This document shows, one piece after another, positions 35,270 to 44,561 of a stretch of DNA of 64,000 nt; the stretch's first letter is position 1; each line of letters begins with the position of its first letter. This DNA comes from Natranaerobius thermophilus JW/NM-WN-LF. Its GTDB lineage: Bacteria > Bacillota > Natranaerobiia > Natranaerobiales > Natranaerobiaceae. The notes beneath the pieces were generated by a model that was not told where the DNA came from, did no database searches, and was given only the letters and a program-made list of their open reading frames with translations. The DNA is taken from the NCBI RefSeq assembly GCF_000020005.1, contig NC_010718.1, positions 501,001-565,000 on the forward strand, read 5' to 3'. Made by a program: the position numbers and the translations under genes.

Positions 35270-35533
35270 TTGGCAATGCATAAAGGATCGTCAGGAACTA
35301 ATTTTCTGTTATTACTGCTTATCTTTGCTGTAGGAGGGATCTTGGGTAATTTAATTGGGGAATTTTTTGGGCAATATTTTCCTTTACTACAGATAAGCAG
35401 GGAGGTAGGATTTACAAGCCCTGTAGAACTAGATCTCAATTTCATTTATTTACAATTTTCGTTATTAATAAAATTAAATTTGGCGGGAGTTATAGGTCTT
35501 CTGCTCGCAATTTGGTTGTTTAGAAGATTGTAA
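35270..35533 (+). CDS. DUF4321 family membrane protein
   Basis: 87 residues, two membrane segments around residues 11-30 and 65-85; LDLNFIYLQFSLLIKLNLAG fits DUF4321 proteins that are commonly encoded just before maf in Clostridia. TTG 35270 behind AGGGAGGA. Function unknown. Confidence 0.72.
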   Translation: MAMHKGSSGTNFLLLLLIFAVGGILGNLIGEFFGQYFPLLQISREVGFTSPVELDLNFIYLQFSLLIKLNLAGVIGLLLAIWLFRRL

Positions 35534-35552
35534 TATGCTAGGAGGTCCATTG

Positions 35553-36131
35553 ATGACAAATTTGTGTCTTGCATCTGCTTCACCTCGGCGTAAGGAATTA
35601 TTACAACAATTGAATTTGGATTTTACCGTTTGTCCAAGTAATATCAATGAAGACAAATTTTATCAGCTACCAATAGAAAAACGAGCTGTGGAATTGGCTA
35701 AGGCGAAAGCCAATGATGTGGCTAATAAACAGTCAGAAGGATTGGTTATTGGAGCTGACACAATGGTGGTTTTTGGCAATAGAATTCTTGAAAAACCAAG
35801 ATCTGAGACTGACGCTAAAGAAATGTTGTCTACTTTGAGCGGTAACAAGCATAAAGTAATAACAGGTGTAGCTCTTGTAAATGCAAGTGATAAAATTATT
35901 TTAACAGATCGAGGAATAACTGACGTGTGGTTTAGGAATGTAAAGGCCTTTGAAATAGAAAATTATATTGCTACTGGTGAACCCATGGATAAAGCAGGAG
36001 CATATGGTATTCAGGGTTATGGATCGTTATTCGTAGATAAGATTTACGGCTGTTATTATAATGTGGTAGGTCTTCCGCTGTCTGTGCTTGCTAAAATGCT
36101 GGAAGCCTTTGGTGTACAGGTACTCAAGTAG
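35553..36131 (+). CDS. maf: Maf nucleoside triphosphate pyrophosphatase
   Basis: 192 residues; hydrolyses dTTP/UTP or modified nucleotides. N-terminal CLASASPRRKELL and the later GADTMV, EKPRSETDAKEML and GAYGIQGYGSLF motifs are all present. ATG 35553 follows AGGAGGTCC; an in-frame ATG at 35535 precedes that SD. The order maf-radC-mreBCD is classical. Confidence 0.94.
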   Translation: MTNLCLASASPRRKELLQQLNLDFTVCPSNINEDKFYQLPIEKRAVELAKAKANDVANKQSEGLVIGADTMVVFGNRILEKPRSETDAKEMLSTLSGNKHKVITGVALVNASDKIILTDRGITDVWFRNVKAFEIENYIATGEPMDKAGAYGIQGYGSLFVDKIYGCYYNVVGLPLSVLAKMLEAFGVQVLK

Positions 36132-36171
36132 TTGGAATTTGGAAGTTGACTATAATTTTAGAGGTGAGGGC

Positions 36172-36864
36172 GTGAAAAAAACACCATATAGGACAATTAA
36201 ATCTCTCCCAGAAGCTGATCGTCCTAGGGAGAGATTTTTAAAACTGGGGCCCGAAGCTATTTCCGATTCTGAATTGATTGCTATAATTTTAGGTACTGGC
36301 ACTAAACAAAGCTCGGCTTTAGACCTGGCAAATTCTATTCTTTCAAATTATGTGAGTATTTTTAACCTTTTACAGGCAACTATCTCTGAATTATGTGAAA
36401 TTCCAGGGATTGGTTATGCAAAATCAATTAAATTGAAAGCAGCCTTTGAATTAGCTAACAGATGTATGGCTAGAGAACAATTGACCATGGACAAAATTAC
36501 AAGCCCCGAAGATATTTTTCGGCTGATGAATTTTAGGTTAAAAACCGAAACTAGAGAACACTTTCTGGCAGTAATGCTAAATACCAAAAGTTATCTATTA
36601 AAAATAGATTTGATATCTATAGGAAGCTTAAATGCAACAATAGTTCATCCACGTGAAGTCTTTAATAGGGCGATTAGAGCTTCAGCTTGCGGCGTTATAC
36701 TAGTTCATAATCATCCTAGTGGTGATCCTGAACCAAGTCAAGATGATATCAAATTAACAAATCGGTTGGTGGCAGCTGGTGATTTACTTGGAATACCTAT
36801 CATGGATCACGTTATTATTGGTCATCAAAAGTTTTATAGTTTTTCCAGAGAAAATCACTTATGA
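36172..36864 (+). CDS. radC: RadC family protein (JAMM/MPN-like, UPF0758)
   Basis: 230 residues. An N-terminal helix-hairpin-helix region (ELCEIPGIGYAKSIKLKAA) is followed by a C-terminal JAMM-like metal site HNHPSGDPEPSQDD. Family members are widespread, sometimes on mobile elements; a DNA-repair role is disputed. GTG 36172 follows GAGGTGAGG and gives the standard start KKTPYRTIKSLPEADRPRE. Confidence 0.92.
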   Translation: MKKTPYRTIKSLPEADRPRERFLKLGPEAISDSELIAIILGTGTKQSSALDLANSILSNYVSIFNLLQATISELCEIPGIGYAKSIKLKAAFELANRCMAREQLTMDKITSPEDIFRLMNFRLKTETREHFLAVMLNTKSYLLKIDLISIGSLNATIVHPREVFNRAIRASACGVILVHNHPSGDPEPSQDDIKLTNRLVAAGDLLGIPIMDHVIIGHQKFYSFSRENHL

Positions 36865-36877
36865 CATATCATACCTA

Positions 36878-36907
36878 TTGCTATTTTGAAACAAAGATTG
36901 GTATAAT
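36878..36907 (+). promoter_or_regulatory. Candidate promoter of the mre operon
   Basis: TTGCTA (36878-36883), 18-base spacer, TATAAT (36902-36907), about 65 bases before the mreB start. Confidence 0.5.
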
Positions 36908-36977
36908 TTAATTTAGCTATAACTGGGCTAATAAAAGCGTAAAAATATTATCTTAATCTCCCGAAAGGAGCTTGAAC

Positions 36978-38009
36978 ATGAAATTTATTGCAAATTATTT
37001 TTCAAAAGATATCGGTATTGATCTGGGAACAGCAAATACACTTGTATATGTTAAAGGCAAAGATGTAGTTCTGAGAGAACCCTCTGTTGTTGCTATTAGA
37101 AAAAATAGCGGAGAAATTCTAGCTGTCGGATCTGAAGCTAAAAATATGATCGGGCGTACACCCGGTAATATTGTGGCCATAAGGCCTATGAAAGATGGAG
37201 TTATTGCGGATTTTGATGTGACGCAAACAATGTTAAGACATTTTATAAATAAGGCTTATAAGCGAATGACTGTTTTTCGACCTAGAGTGATGGTTTGCGT
37301 TCCATCTGGAGTTACTGAAGTTGAAAAACGAGCAGTATTAGACGCTACCAATCAAGCGGGCGCCCGGGAAGCTCATTTAATAGAGGAACCCATGGCTGCT
37401 GCCATAGGAGCTGGGCTTCCTGTAGAAGAACCCACGGGAAGTATGGTGGTAGATATTGGCGGTGGCACAACAGAAGTAGCCATAATTTCTCTGGGAGGAA
37501 TAGTCACTTCCAAGTCGATTAGGCTTGGTGGCGATGAACTAGATGAAGCTCTAATACAATATGTTAAGAAAAAATATAACCTAATGATAGGAGATAGAAC
37601 AGCCGAAGAAATTAAAATGACAATTGGAAGTGCTTATCTTGAAGAGAATACTCATATGGAAATCAGGGGAAGAGACTTGGTTTCAGGGCTTCCACATAAT
37701 CAAACTATTACAGCAGAAGAAATAGCTTCAGCTTTAAAAGAGCCGGTAAATAATATTTTGGAAATAATAAAATTAACTTTAGAACAGACTCCGCCTGAGT
37801 TATCTTCTGATGTAATGGACAAGGGGATTGTCCTGACAGGTGGAGGTAGCTTACTCCATGGTTTGGATAAGTTAGTTGCTCAAGAGACTGGAATGCCCGT
37901 AGTTATTGCTGAGGACCCCTTAGACTGCGTTGCCCTTGGTACAGGTAAGGCTTTAAATCAACTTGACTTGTTAAAAAGGGTAACAATTACCTCAAAAAAG
38001 ATTAGTTAG
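36978..38009 (+). CDS. mreB: Rod shape-determining protein MreB
   Basis: 343-residue bacterial actin that organises lateral wall synthesis with MreC, MreD, RodA and PBP2, all encoded downstream. ATP-binding motifs: [17 protein letters not shown] (phosphate 1), [14 protein letters not shown] (phosphate 2), [16 protein letters not shown] (adenosine). The N-terminal FIANYFSKD may be a membrane-binding amphipathic segment. ATG 36978 is behind AAAGGAG. Confidence 0.96.
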   Translation: MKFIANYFSKDIGIDLGTANTLVYVKGKDVVLREPSVVAIRKNSGEILAVGSEAKNMIGRTPGNIVAIRPMKDGVIADFDVTQTMLRHFINKAYKRMTVFRPRVMVCVPSGVTEVEKRAVLDATNQAGAREAHLIEEPMAAAIGAGLPVEEPTGSMVVDIGGGTTEVAIISLGGIVTSKSIRLGGDELDEALIQYVKKKYNLMIGDRTAEEIKMTIGSAYLEENTHMEIRGRDLVSGLPHNQTITAEEIASALKEPVNNILEIIKLTLEQTPPELSSDVMDKGIVLTGGGSLLHGLDKLVAQETGMPVVIAEDPLDCVALGTGKALNQLDLLKRVTITSKKIS

Positions 38010-38023
38010 GAGTGACAAGCGCC

Positions 38024-38977
38024 TTGTTTGCTCCCTTTAGAAAATTTCAAAGAGCAATTGGTTTAGTAGTTATAGTTATTTTTTTACTTACGATTATTGG
38101 TTGGACCAAGCAGGAGCGGGAACAATTAACTTTTGTTGAAGAAGCTGTGATCGAAATAACTGCTCCCTTTCAAGGAATTGTTAGCGGTATAGGTGGCCGG
38201 ATACAGGCTGCCTATACTTTTATTGCAGAGTTACAAGAATTAAGTGAAGAAAATAGGGAACTTCGAGACAAGTTATCAGAATATGAACGGTTAGAAGTTG
38301 AAGTTGAAGAACTTCGCCAAGAAAACCAACGGTTACGGGATATGCTTGGATTTGAGGAGCGAGAAGCATACGAATTGAAACCTGCTAAAGTAATTGGTCG
38401 GTCCGCTGATAACTGGAACAGAACTATTGTGTTGAATAAAGGAAGGCAAGACGGTGTTGAACTAAATATGCCAGTAGTCACTGATAACGGTTTAGTAGGC
38501 CAGATTATTTCTGTAAGCAGATCTTCTAGCAAAGTATTGTTACTGATAGACCCTGATAGTGCTGTCAGTGGTTTAATCCAAGACACTCGGGAAATGGGCA
38601 TTGTTGAAGGTAAAGATGAAGTTTCAGGAGATTTACAAATGATCAATATTCCTAAGGATGCCGAATTGTCCGATGGAGACAAAATTATTTCTTCTGGACT
38701 TGGACCTGTATTTCCTAAGGGATTGGTAATTGGAGAAGTAGTTGAGCTTAAAGAAGAGATGAGTGGATTTACCAATAAAGCAATAATAAAACCATCAGTA
38801 AATTTTTCTAGATTAGAAGAGGTTTTCTTGATTCAAGATGGAGGTAAGTATATTGACGAAGAAGACTACCAAGACTTGCAAGAGTTAGAGGAGTCCGAGG
38901 ATGAATCTCTTCAACAAGATGATGGGTACCAAGATGGGGAACAAGAATATAATGAGGAAGATGGGATGGAAGAATGA
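38024..38977 (+). CDS. mreC: Rod shape-determining protein MreC
   Basis: 317 residues: cytoplasmic tip, one membrane segment (about 10-28), a coiled coil (about 65-105, rich in Glu/Leu/Arg), then the MreC beta-barrel domains with PAKVIGRSADNWNRTIVLNKG. An extra acidic C-terminal tail (last 40 residues) is outside the membrane. TTG 38024 fits the SD TAGGAGTG (38007-38014); GTG 38012 overlaps that SD. Confidence 0.92.
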   Translation: MFAPFRKFQRAIGLVVIVIFLLTIIGWTKQEREQLTFVEEAVIEITAPFQGIVSGIGGRIQAAYTFIAELQELSEENRELRDKLSEYERLEVEVEELRQENQRLRDMLGFEEREAYELKPAKVIGRSADNWNRTIVLNKGRQDGVELNMPVVTDNGLVGQIISVSRSSSKVLLLIDPDSAVSGLIQDTREMGIVEGKDEVSGDLQMINIPKDAELSDGDKIISSGLGPVFPKGLVIGEVVELKEEMSGFTNKAIIKPSVNFSRLEEVFLIQDGGKYIDEEDYQDLQELEESEDESLQQDDGYQDGEQEYNEEDGMEE

Positions 38978-39465
38978 AACATCTTTATTTCTTGTTAGCA
39001 ATTGTTATGGTTAATATTGTTCGTATAGGCTTGGGCCCTTATATAGAGTTACCAGAATTGGGTTTACTATTAGTACTGATCTATTCGGTTATGATGGGTC
39101 GAGTTGCAGGAGGAACAATGGGCCTGGCCGTAGGATTAATTCAAGATATTATGATTGGCAGGGCAATAGGTTTTTTTGCTATTTCATACTTACTGGCTGC
39201 ATACTTGATAGGTTATCTATCACTTTATAAGGCTATTTATGGGAACTTGCTTAATTTGTTTCTGGCTATATTTTTCAGTAATATCATCTTTGAACTAACA
39301 TATTGGGCTTTAATGGAATTGTTCTATGAGACAGGAATTACTTTCGCCAACATAGCTAAACTTGAGTTTTGGGCTATTATATTACTGCAAAGCCTAATTG
39401 GTATAATTTTGTATTCATATATTAAACCTTTATTTAAAAAAGGCGGCTACTTATTTAAGTATTAG
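38974..39465 (+). CDS. mreD: Rod shape-determining protein MreD
   Basis: 163-residue membrane protein of five or six segments, recognised by position and hydrophobicity pattern (LGPYIELPELGLLLVLIYS; GLIQDIMIGRAIGFFA). It overlaps mreC by 4 bases, so translation is coupled. Confidence 0.9.
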   Translation: MKHLYFLLAIVMVNIVRIGLGPYIELPELGLLLVLIYSVMMGRVAGGTMGLAVGLIQDIMIGRAIGFFAISYLLAAYLIGYLSLYKAIYGNLLNLFLAIFFSNIIFELTYWALMELFYETGITFANIAKLEFWAIILLQSLIGIILYSYIKPLFKKGGYLFKY

Positions 39466-39475
39466 ACAGAGGTGG

Positions 39476-41356
39476 ATGATGCTAATGTCTGAAGAGAAAG
39501 ATAAAGTTATTTTTAAAAGAATACAGGCTTTTTTTGTAATTACAATTTTTTTGTGTTTCATACTGGTAGCGCGCCTTGCCTATCTACAGGTATTAGAAGG
39601 GGATTATTACGAACAAGTTTCAGAAGAAAACCGCATGCGTAGGATAACTATTGACCCACCGAGAGGAGAAATTTATGGTCGGGATGGCGAATTGTTGGCT
39701 AAAAACACCCCTGGGTATACGGTATCTCTTATGGATGTAGGTGGAGCTGACGAAGAAAAGGTGGTCTATTTTTTAAGTGATTACCTGGAAATTGAAGAAC
39801 AAGAAATAAAGGATAAGATTGATTCGCAACGATTTCGTCAATTTGAACCTATACGAATAAAATCAGGATTGAGTTATGAACAGGTAGCACACTTGGCAGA
39901 AAAAAGGACGGAATTACCAGGAGTTATTCTCGAAATACAGCCAGATAGAATCTATACACAGGACAAATTATTAGGTCATGTGTTAGGTTATACCGGTGAA
40001 ATCACCAGGACACAGTTAGATAGAGGCATGGGGGAAGAAGGTTATAGGCCAGGTGATATTGTAGGCCAATCGGGGCTAGAAAAAACATACCAAGAAGAGC
40101 TGCGGGGAGAACCTGGATTTCGCCAGGTAGAAGTTAATAGATTCGGTCGAGTGATCAATAATATGGGTGAAGAAGAACCAATTCCAGGTAATAACCTGCA
40201 CCTAACCATCGATGTTGAACTTCAAGAATTTGTGTCGGAATCCTTGGACCATGCCATTGAAACCATCCGCGAAGAAGAAGGGGAAGAATATGAAGATCAC
40301 CTAGGAGGGGCCTCTGCTGTTGTTATGAATCCTGATAATGGTGAAATACTTTCGATGGTCAGCTTACCTAAGTATGATCCCAATACATTATACGAGAATT
40401 ATGCTGATTTGATAGAAGATAGCACACGGCCACTCAGAAATAGAGCTATTTCTGAAACCTATCCACCAGGCTCAACCTACAAGATGGTAACAGCCTTAGC
40501 TGCCCTTGAAGAAAATGAGCTGGCAGCCGAAGAAACAATTTTAGATGAAGGTAGATACTGGAATCCGCCAAGACCGAGGAACTTTCAAAATCGTGCCCTT
40601 GGTAGAATAGACGTAGTTGATGCCTTGAAATATTCTTCTAACGTGTTCTTTTCTGAAATGGGACATCGCTTAGGTATCAATCTACTATCCGAATGGAGTA
40701 GGAATTTTGGATTTGGTGCGACTACTGGTCTTGAGGATTTAGATGGTGAACATACCGGGATAGTAGCCGGGGTAGAATATAAAGAGCGACATTTTCAAGA
40801 AGCAGAACAGCAGGTTTGGTATCCGGGAGAAACCATCATAGCTGCTATGGGCCAGGGTTATCATACTTATACTCCTTTACAATTAGCTAATTATGCTGCT
40901 ATGTTAGCAAATGAAGGAATCCACTACCGGCCTCATCTAGTTAGTGAAGTGACTGACTCTCAAGGTGAAATTGTAGAAAAAACCGGCACTGAAACTCTTA
41001 ATGAGTTGGATATCTCTCAAGGAAATTGGGATTTGGTAAAAGAAGGGATGCGACAAGTGGCCCAACCTGGAGGCACTGCTGGCTGGATGTTTGATGATCT
41101 AGAATTTGATGTCGGATTAAAGACAGGGACAGCGGAAGTGGCAGGAAGGCCGTCTCATGGTTGGATAGTAGGATTTGCTCCTTATGAAGATCCGGAAATA
41201 GCTTTTAGTATTTTTATTGAACACGGTGGCGGTTCAAGTAGAGTTACTCCTGTTGCAAGGGCTTTAATTGATTACTATTTTGACTTAATGGAGGAAGATG
41301 AAGAAGAACCTGAAGAATTAGATATGGATACTGACTCAGGCTATGTTGATGAATAA
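39476..41356 (+). CDS. Penicillin-binding protein 2 (MrdA-type transpeptidase)
   Basis: 626-residue class B PBP that crosslinks lateral wall peptidoglycan with RodA. One N-terminal membrane segment (about 18-38), the dimerisation domain starting RRITIDPPRGEIYGRDGELL, and transpeptidase motifs PPGSTYKM (catalytic Ser), SSNVFFSEM and KTGTAEVAG. The last 25 residues are an acidic tail. Starts at 39476, 39479 and 39485 are all in frame; the SD AGAGGTGG favours 39479 or 39485. Last gene before a strong terminator. Confidence 0.94.
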   Translation: MMLMSEEKDKVIFKRIQAFFVITIFLCFILVARLAYLQVLEGDYYEQVSEENRMRRITIDPPRGEIYGRDGELLAKNTPGYTVSLMDVGGADEEKVVYFLSDYLEIEEQEIKDKIDSQRFRQFEPIRIKSGLSYEQVAHLAEKRTELPGVILEIQPDRIYTQDKLLGHVLGYTGEITRTQLDRGMGEEGYRPGDIVGQSGLEKTYQEELRGEPGFRQVEVNRFGRVINNMGEEEPIPGNNLHLTIDVELQEFVSESLDHAIETIREEEGEEYEDHLGGASAVVMNPDNGEILSMVSLPKYDPNTLYENYADLIEDSTRPLRNRAISETYPPGSTYKMVTALAALEENELAAEETILDEGRYWNPPRPRNFQNRALGRIDVVDALKYSSNVFFSEMGHRLGINLLSEWSRNFGFGATTGLEDLDGEHTGIVAGVEYKERHFQEAEQQVWYPGETIIAAMGQGYHTYTPLQLANYAAMLANEGIHYRPHLVSEVTDSQGEIVEKTGTETLNELDISQGNWDLVKEGMRQVAQPGGTAGWMFDDLEFDVGLKTGTAEVAGRPSHGWIVGFAPYEDPEIAFSIFIEHGGGSSRVTPVARALIDYYFDLMEEDEEEPEELDMDTDSGYVDE

Positions 41357-41373
41357 TTCTGAAAAATAAAATT

Positions 41374-41398
41374 AAGGGGCTTGTAGGCCCCTTTTTTT
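41374..41398 (+). terminator. Terminator of the mre-pbp2 operon
   Basis: GGGGC (41376-41380) / GCCCC (41387-41391), extended by flanking AA/TT, followed by seven Ts. Confidence 0.85.
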
Positions 41399-41497
41399 AT
41401 TAGCTTGGCAGGAAAATTTTAAAGATAAAAAGAATAATTACCTAATAGATAAATATTTGTCAAAAATAATGGATCTATTTTGAGGTGGGAGTAGTAT

Positions 41498-42184
41498 ATG
41501 ATCAACAAAGAGCATCAACCTGTTGAATTTAAAGGAACTAAAAAGGGACTTTTAATTTTACTAGATGGCGAATATCCCTTTGATGAATTGTTAGAAATTA
41601 TGTATACAAAGCTTCAGCAATCTGAAAATTTTTTTCAAGAGGGTCAAGTCAAAGTTCAAGTAAAAAACAAGCAGTTAAATTCCAATGAATTAAATCTTAT
41701 TACTCGGCTATTTTCAGAAAAAACACGTTTAGAACTTGGAGAAATCATTTCAGATTCTGGAGAAGTTTTAGTTAGCTTTCCATCAACATTTCGGAAAGAA
41801 CTAGGTAAACAAGAATCTCAAGATTATCGTATCAATAATAGCTTGGTAATCCGACGGACTATTAGATCTGGGCAAAAAGTTGAATTTCCCGGAACGATTA
41901 TTATAATAGGCAACGTTAATCCGGGAGCAGAATTAATAGCCAATGGAGATATTATTGTGTTTGGAGAACTAAAAGGTATTTGTCATGCAGGAGTAGATGG
42001 TGATTCGGAAGCCTCTGTTATGGCACTACGGTTAATGGCTAGCCAATTAAGAATAGCTGATATAGTTTCCCGTGCCCCTGACGATGCTCAGCCAGTTCCC
42101 CAATATCCGGAGCGGGCATTTATTAACGGTAATCAAATAGTTGTCGAAGATATAGACCAAAAAACTCTGACTGATAAATTGTAA
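41498..42184 (+). CDS. minC: Septum site-determining protein MinC
   Basis: 228-residue inhibitor of FtsZ ring assembly. N-terminal domain binds FtsZ; C-terminal beta-helix (LVIRRTIRSGQKVEFPGTII, GNVNPGAELIANGDIIVFG, LKGICHAGVDGD) dimerises and binds MinD. ATG 41498 follows GAGGTGGG. First gene of minCDE. Confidence 0.94.
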   Translation: MINKEHQPVEFKGTKKGLLILLDGEYPFDELLEIMYTKLQQSENFFQEGQVKVQVKNKQLNSNELNLITRLFSEKTRLELGEIISDSGEVLVSFPSTFRKELGKQESQDYRINNSLVIRRTIRSGQKVEFPGTIIIIGNVNPGAELIANGDIIVFGELKGICHAGVDGDSEASVMALRLMASQLRIADIVSRAPDDAQPVPQYPERAFINGNQIVVEDIDQKTLTDKL

Positions 42185-42198
42185 GGAGGTCTAATTGT

Positions 42199-42996
42199 AT
42201 GGGAGAGGTTATTGTTGTTACCAGTGGTAAGGGTGGTGTCGGTAAAACTACAACTGTGGCCAATGTAGGCACTGGTTTAGCTTTAAAAAACAAAAGTGTA
42301 GCTTTATTGGATGCCGATATAGGTTTACGTAACTTGGATGTAATTTTGGGTTTAGAAAATCGGATAGTATATGATATGGTTGATGTAACACAGGGACAAG
42401 CCAAACTAAATCAAGCCTTAATTAAAGATAAGCGTTTCCCTGATCTCTATTTGCTTCCTGCACCTCAAACTAAGGATAAAACAGCTATTAATCCAGATGA
42501 AATGAGAAATTTATGTGGCGAATTGAAGAGTAAGTTTGATTACGTAATAGTAGACTCACCGGCCGGTATAGAACAGGGATTTCAAAATGCAATAGCAGGT
42601 GCAGATAGGGCAATTGTAGTAACTACTCCAGAAGTTACAGCTGCAAGGGATGCAGATAGAATAATTGGTTTATTGGAAGCTGAAGAAATTAATGACCATA
42701 AATTAATAATCAATCGAATTAGACCTGATATGGTACATAGAAATGATATGTTGGACATAGATGATATTATAGGTTTGTTGTCAATTGAATTGCTGGGAGT
42801 AGTACCTGACGATGAACAGGTGATTGTTTCCACTAACAAGGGAGAACCACTAGCAAGTCAGACGGGTAAAAAGGCTAGTCGTGCATACCAAAATATAACA
42901 AGGAGGATAATGGGAGAAAAAGTGCCTCTCATGACTTTAGATCATGACTCTGGGATTATGAATAAATTGAAAAAATTTATCGGATTAGCTAATTAG
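42199..42996 (+). CDS. minD: Septum site-determining ATPase MinD
   Basis: 265-residue membrane-associating ATPase. Deviant Walker A SGKGGVGKTTTVANVG, switch VIVDSPAGIEQGF, and an amphipathic C-terminal membrane-targeting helix (MNKLKKFIGLAN). It recruits MinC; MinE controls its cycle. ATG 42199 follows AAGGAGG. Confidence 0.97.
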   Translation: MGEVIVVTSGKGGVGKTTTVANVGTGLALKNKSVALLDADIGLRNLDVILGLENRIVYDMVDVTQGQAKLNQALIKDKRFPDLYLLPAPQTKDKTAINPDEMRNLCGELKSKFDYVIVDSPAGIEQGFQNAIAGADRAIVVTTPEVTAARDADRIIGLLEAEEINDHKLIINRIRPDMVHRNDMLDIDDIIGLLSIELLGVVPDDEQVIVSTNKGEPLASQTGKKASRAYQNITRRIMGEKVPLMTLDHDSGIMNKLKKFIGLAN

Positions 42997-43009
42997 GGGG
43001 TAGTGTAGA

Positions 43010-43249
43010 ATGTTAAGAAAAAATATGAGTAAAGATATTGCTAAAGACCGGTTGCGTCTTTTACTTGTTCACGATCGGGCCAACATGTCTCCGGAGCTAT
43101 TACAAGAAGTTAAACAGGAAATTATTGACGTTATTAATAAGTATATGGAAATTGATGAGGAATCAAGTGAAGTGAATCTTACAAGAGGTAGAAATTCTGC
43201 CCAACTAGAGGCTAATATGATGGTAAAAAGTATCAAAAGACAGAAATAG
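43010..43249 (+). CDS. minE: Cell division topological specificity factor MinE
   Basis: 79 residues; the anti-MinCD region RLRLLLVHDRANMSPELLQ and the C-terminal dimerisation part are recognisable. Presence of MinE means this organism uses the oscillating-type Min system rather than relying on DivIVA alone. ATG 43010 is behind GGGGG. Confidence 0.94.
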   Translation: MLRKNMSKDIAKDRLRLLLVHDRANMSPELLQEVKQEIIDVINKYMEIDEESSEVNLTRGRNSAQLEANMMVKSIKRQK

Positions 43250-43274
43250 CCCATCTTTTACATAGATGGGCTAT
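43246..43274 (+). terminator. Terminator of minCDE
   Basis: ATAGCCCATCT (43246-43256) / AGATGGGCTAT (43264-43274), followed by TTGATAT; the T-run is weak. Confidence 0.7.
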
Positions 43275-43286
43275 TTGATATATAAT
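43257..43286 (+). promoter_or_regulatory. Candidate promoter of rodA
   Basis: TTTACA (43257-43262), 18-base spacer, TATAAT (43281-43286). The -35 box lies in the loop of the min terminator. Confidence 0.5.
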
Positions 43287-43325
43287 ATATAAAGTAAATA
43301 AAATCGAAGTGGGGTTAGCAGAGAT

Positions 43326-44444
43326 ATGTTTGATAAAAAATTGTTGCGAAATTTTGATTACACGTTATTGATAGTAGTATTACTTATATCAGTTATTGGG
43401 GTAATTATAATTACAAGTGCTACCCAGCTAAATCCCACGGGTGATTCCTATTATTATACAAGGCGGCAAATTGCTTATATTGCGGCAGGGTTATTAGTTT
43501 TATTAACTATGTTGAGTATTGACTATCATAGCATATTAAGAATAGCTAAACCACTATATATAATCAATCTGTTATTGCTAACTGCAGTTTTTGTACCAGG
43601 ATTGGGTAGAGCAGCAGGGGGTGGTGCCCAGCGTTGGTTGAGTTTAGGTATTATCGATATTCAACCAGCAGAATTTGCCAAAATAATTATAATTATAACT
43701 TTAGCTAAATTTTTAGTTGATCAAAAGAATGGTATTGAAGATATTTACGACTTAATACTTCCTATAGGTCATGTGCTAGTGCCCATGGGTCTGATTTTTT
43801 TACAACCTGATCTAGGAACTGCCATGGTCTTTATAGCTATTTTATTTGGAGGATTGTTTTTTTATCGAGTTAAATTAAAATTACTTGGTTATTTAATTGG
43901 TGCAGGAATTTTAGTAGGAGTTCCATCTTTTTGGTTATTACTTCATGAATATCAAAGGCAAAGACTTATTGTATTTTTGAATCCGTCCAATATTGACCCT
44001 TTGGGAGATGGTTTTCACCTATGGCAATCCATGGTGGCAATTGGTTCGGGAGGAATTACGGGTAAAGGTCTATTTGAAGGAACTCAAAATAAGTTGGAAT
44101 TTTTACCAGAAGCTCATACCGATTTTGTTTTCTCGGTGATTGGTGAGGAATTTGGCCTGATTGGTGCATCCATTGTCTTGTTGTTATTTTTGATTTTAAT
44201 ATACAGGATTTTAAAAATAGCTTATTTGTCTAAAGACTTTTACGGAACGGTTATTTGTGGAGGAGTGGCTACTATGTTGTTATTCCAAATGGTAGTGAAT
44301 GTAGCTATGACTGTTAGTATGATGCCAGTTACTGGCTTACCCCTGCCCTTTATTAGTTATGGGGGGAGTGGTTATCTGATGAATATGATGGCCATTGGAT
44401 TAGTTCTTAACGTAGGTATGCGAAGACATAAAATAATGTTCTGA
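43326..44444 (+). CDS. rodA: Peptidoglycan glycosyltransferase RodA (SEDS family)
   Basis: 372 residues with about ten membrane segments. SEDS hallmarks: GRAAGGGAQRWLSLGIIDIQPAEFAK (described by its GAQRWL and QPAEFAK parts), DLGTAMVF, and the C-terminal TGLPLPFISYGGSGYLMNM. It polymerises lipid II with the PBP2 encoded upstream. It lies after minCDE, so RodA and PBP2 are in separate transcription units. Confidence 0.93.
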   Translation: MFDKKLLRNFDYTLLIVVLLISVIGVIIITSATQLNPTGDSYYYTRRQIAYIAAGLLVLLTMLSIDYHSILRIAKPLYIINLLLLTAVFVPGLGRAAGGGAQRWLSLGIIDIQPAEFAKIIIIITLAKFLVDQKNGIEDIYDLILPIGHVLVPMGLIFLQPDLGTAMVFIAILFGGLFFYRVKLKLLGYLIGAGILVGVPSFWLLLHEYQRQRLIVFLNPSNIDPLGDGFHLWQSMVAIGSGGITGKGLFEGTQNKLEFLPEAHTDFVFSVIGEEFGLIGASIVLLLFLILIYRILKIAYLSKDFYGTVICGGVATMLLFQMVVNVAMTVSMMPVTGLPLPFISYGGSGYLMNMMAIGLVLNVGMRRHKIMF

Positions 44445-44448
44445 ATTC

Positions 44449-44491
44449 AAGTCCTTCTCATGGGGATGTCCCACTTGAGAAGGACTTTTTT
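44449..44491 (+). terminator. Terminator after rodA
   Basis: AAGTCCTTCTCA (44449-44460) / TGAGAAGGACTT (44476-44487), with inner GGG/CCC, followed by T5. Confidence 0.85.
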
Positions 44492-44561
44492 AATTCATAA
44501 AATATCTCAAGATTTATATACATAAATATAGAAGGATAGATTCAAAGGATGGTGACAAGCT

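Noticed and set aside
36088-36171. Longer RadC reading from 36088
   Set aside because: It overlaps the end of maf and lacks a ribosome-binding site; GTG 36172 follows GAGGTGAGG and gives the normal length.
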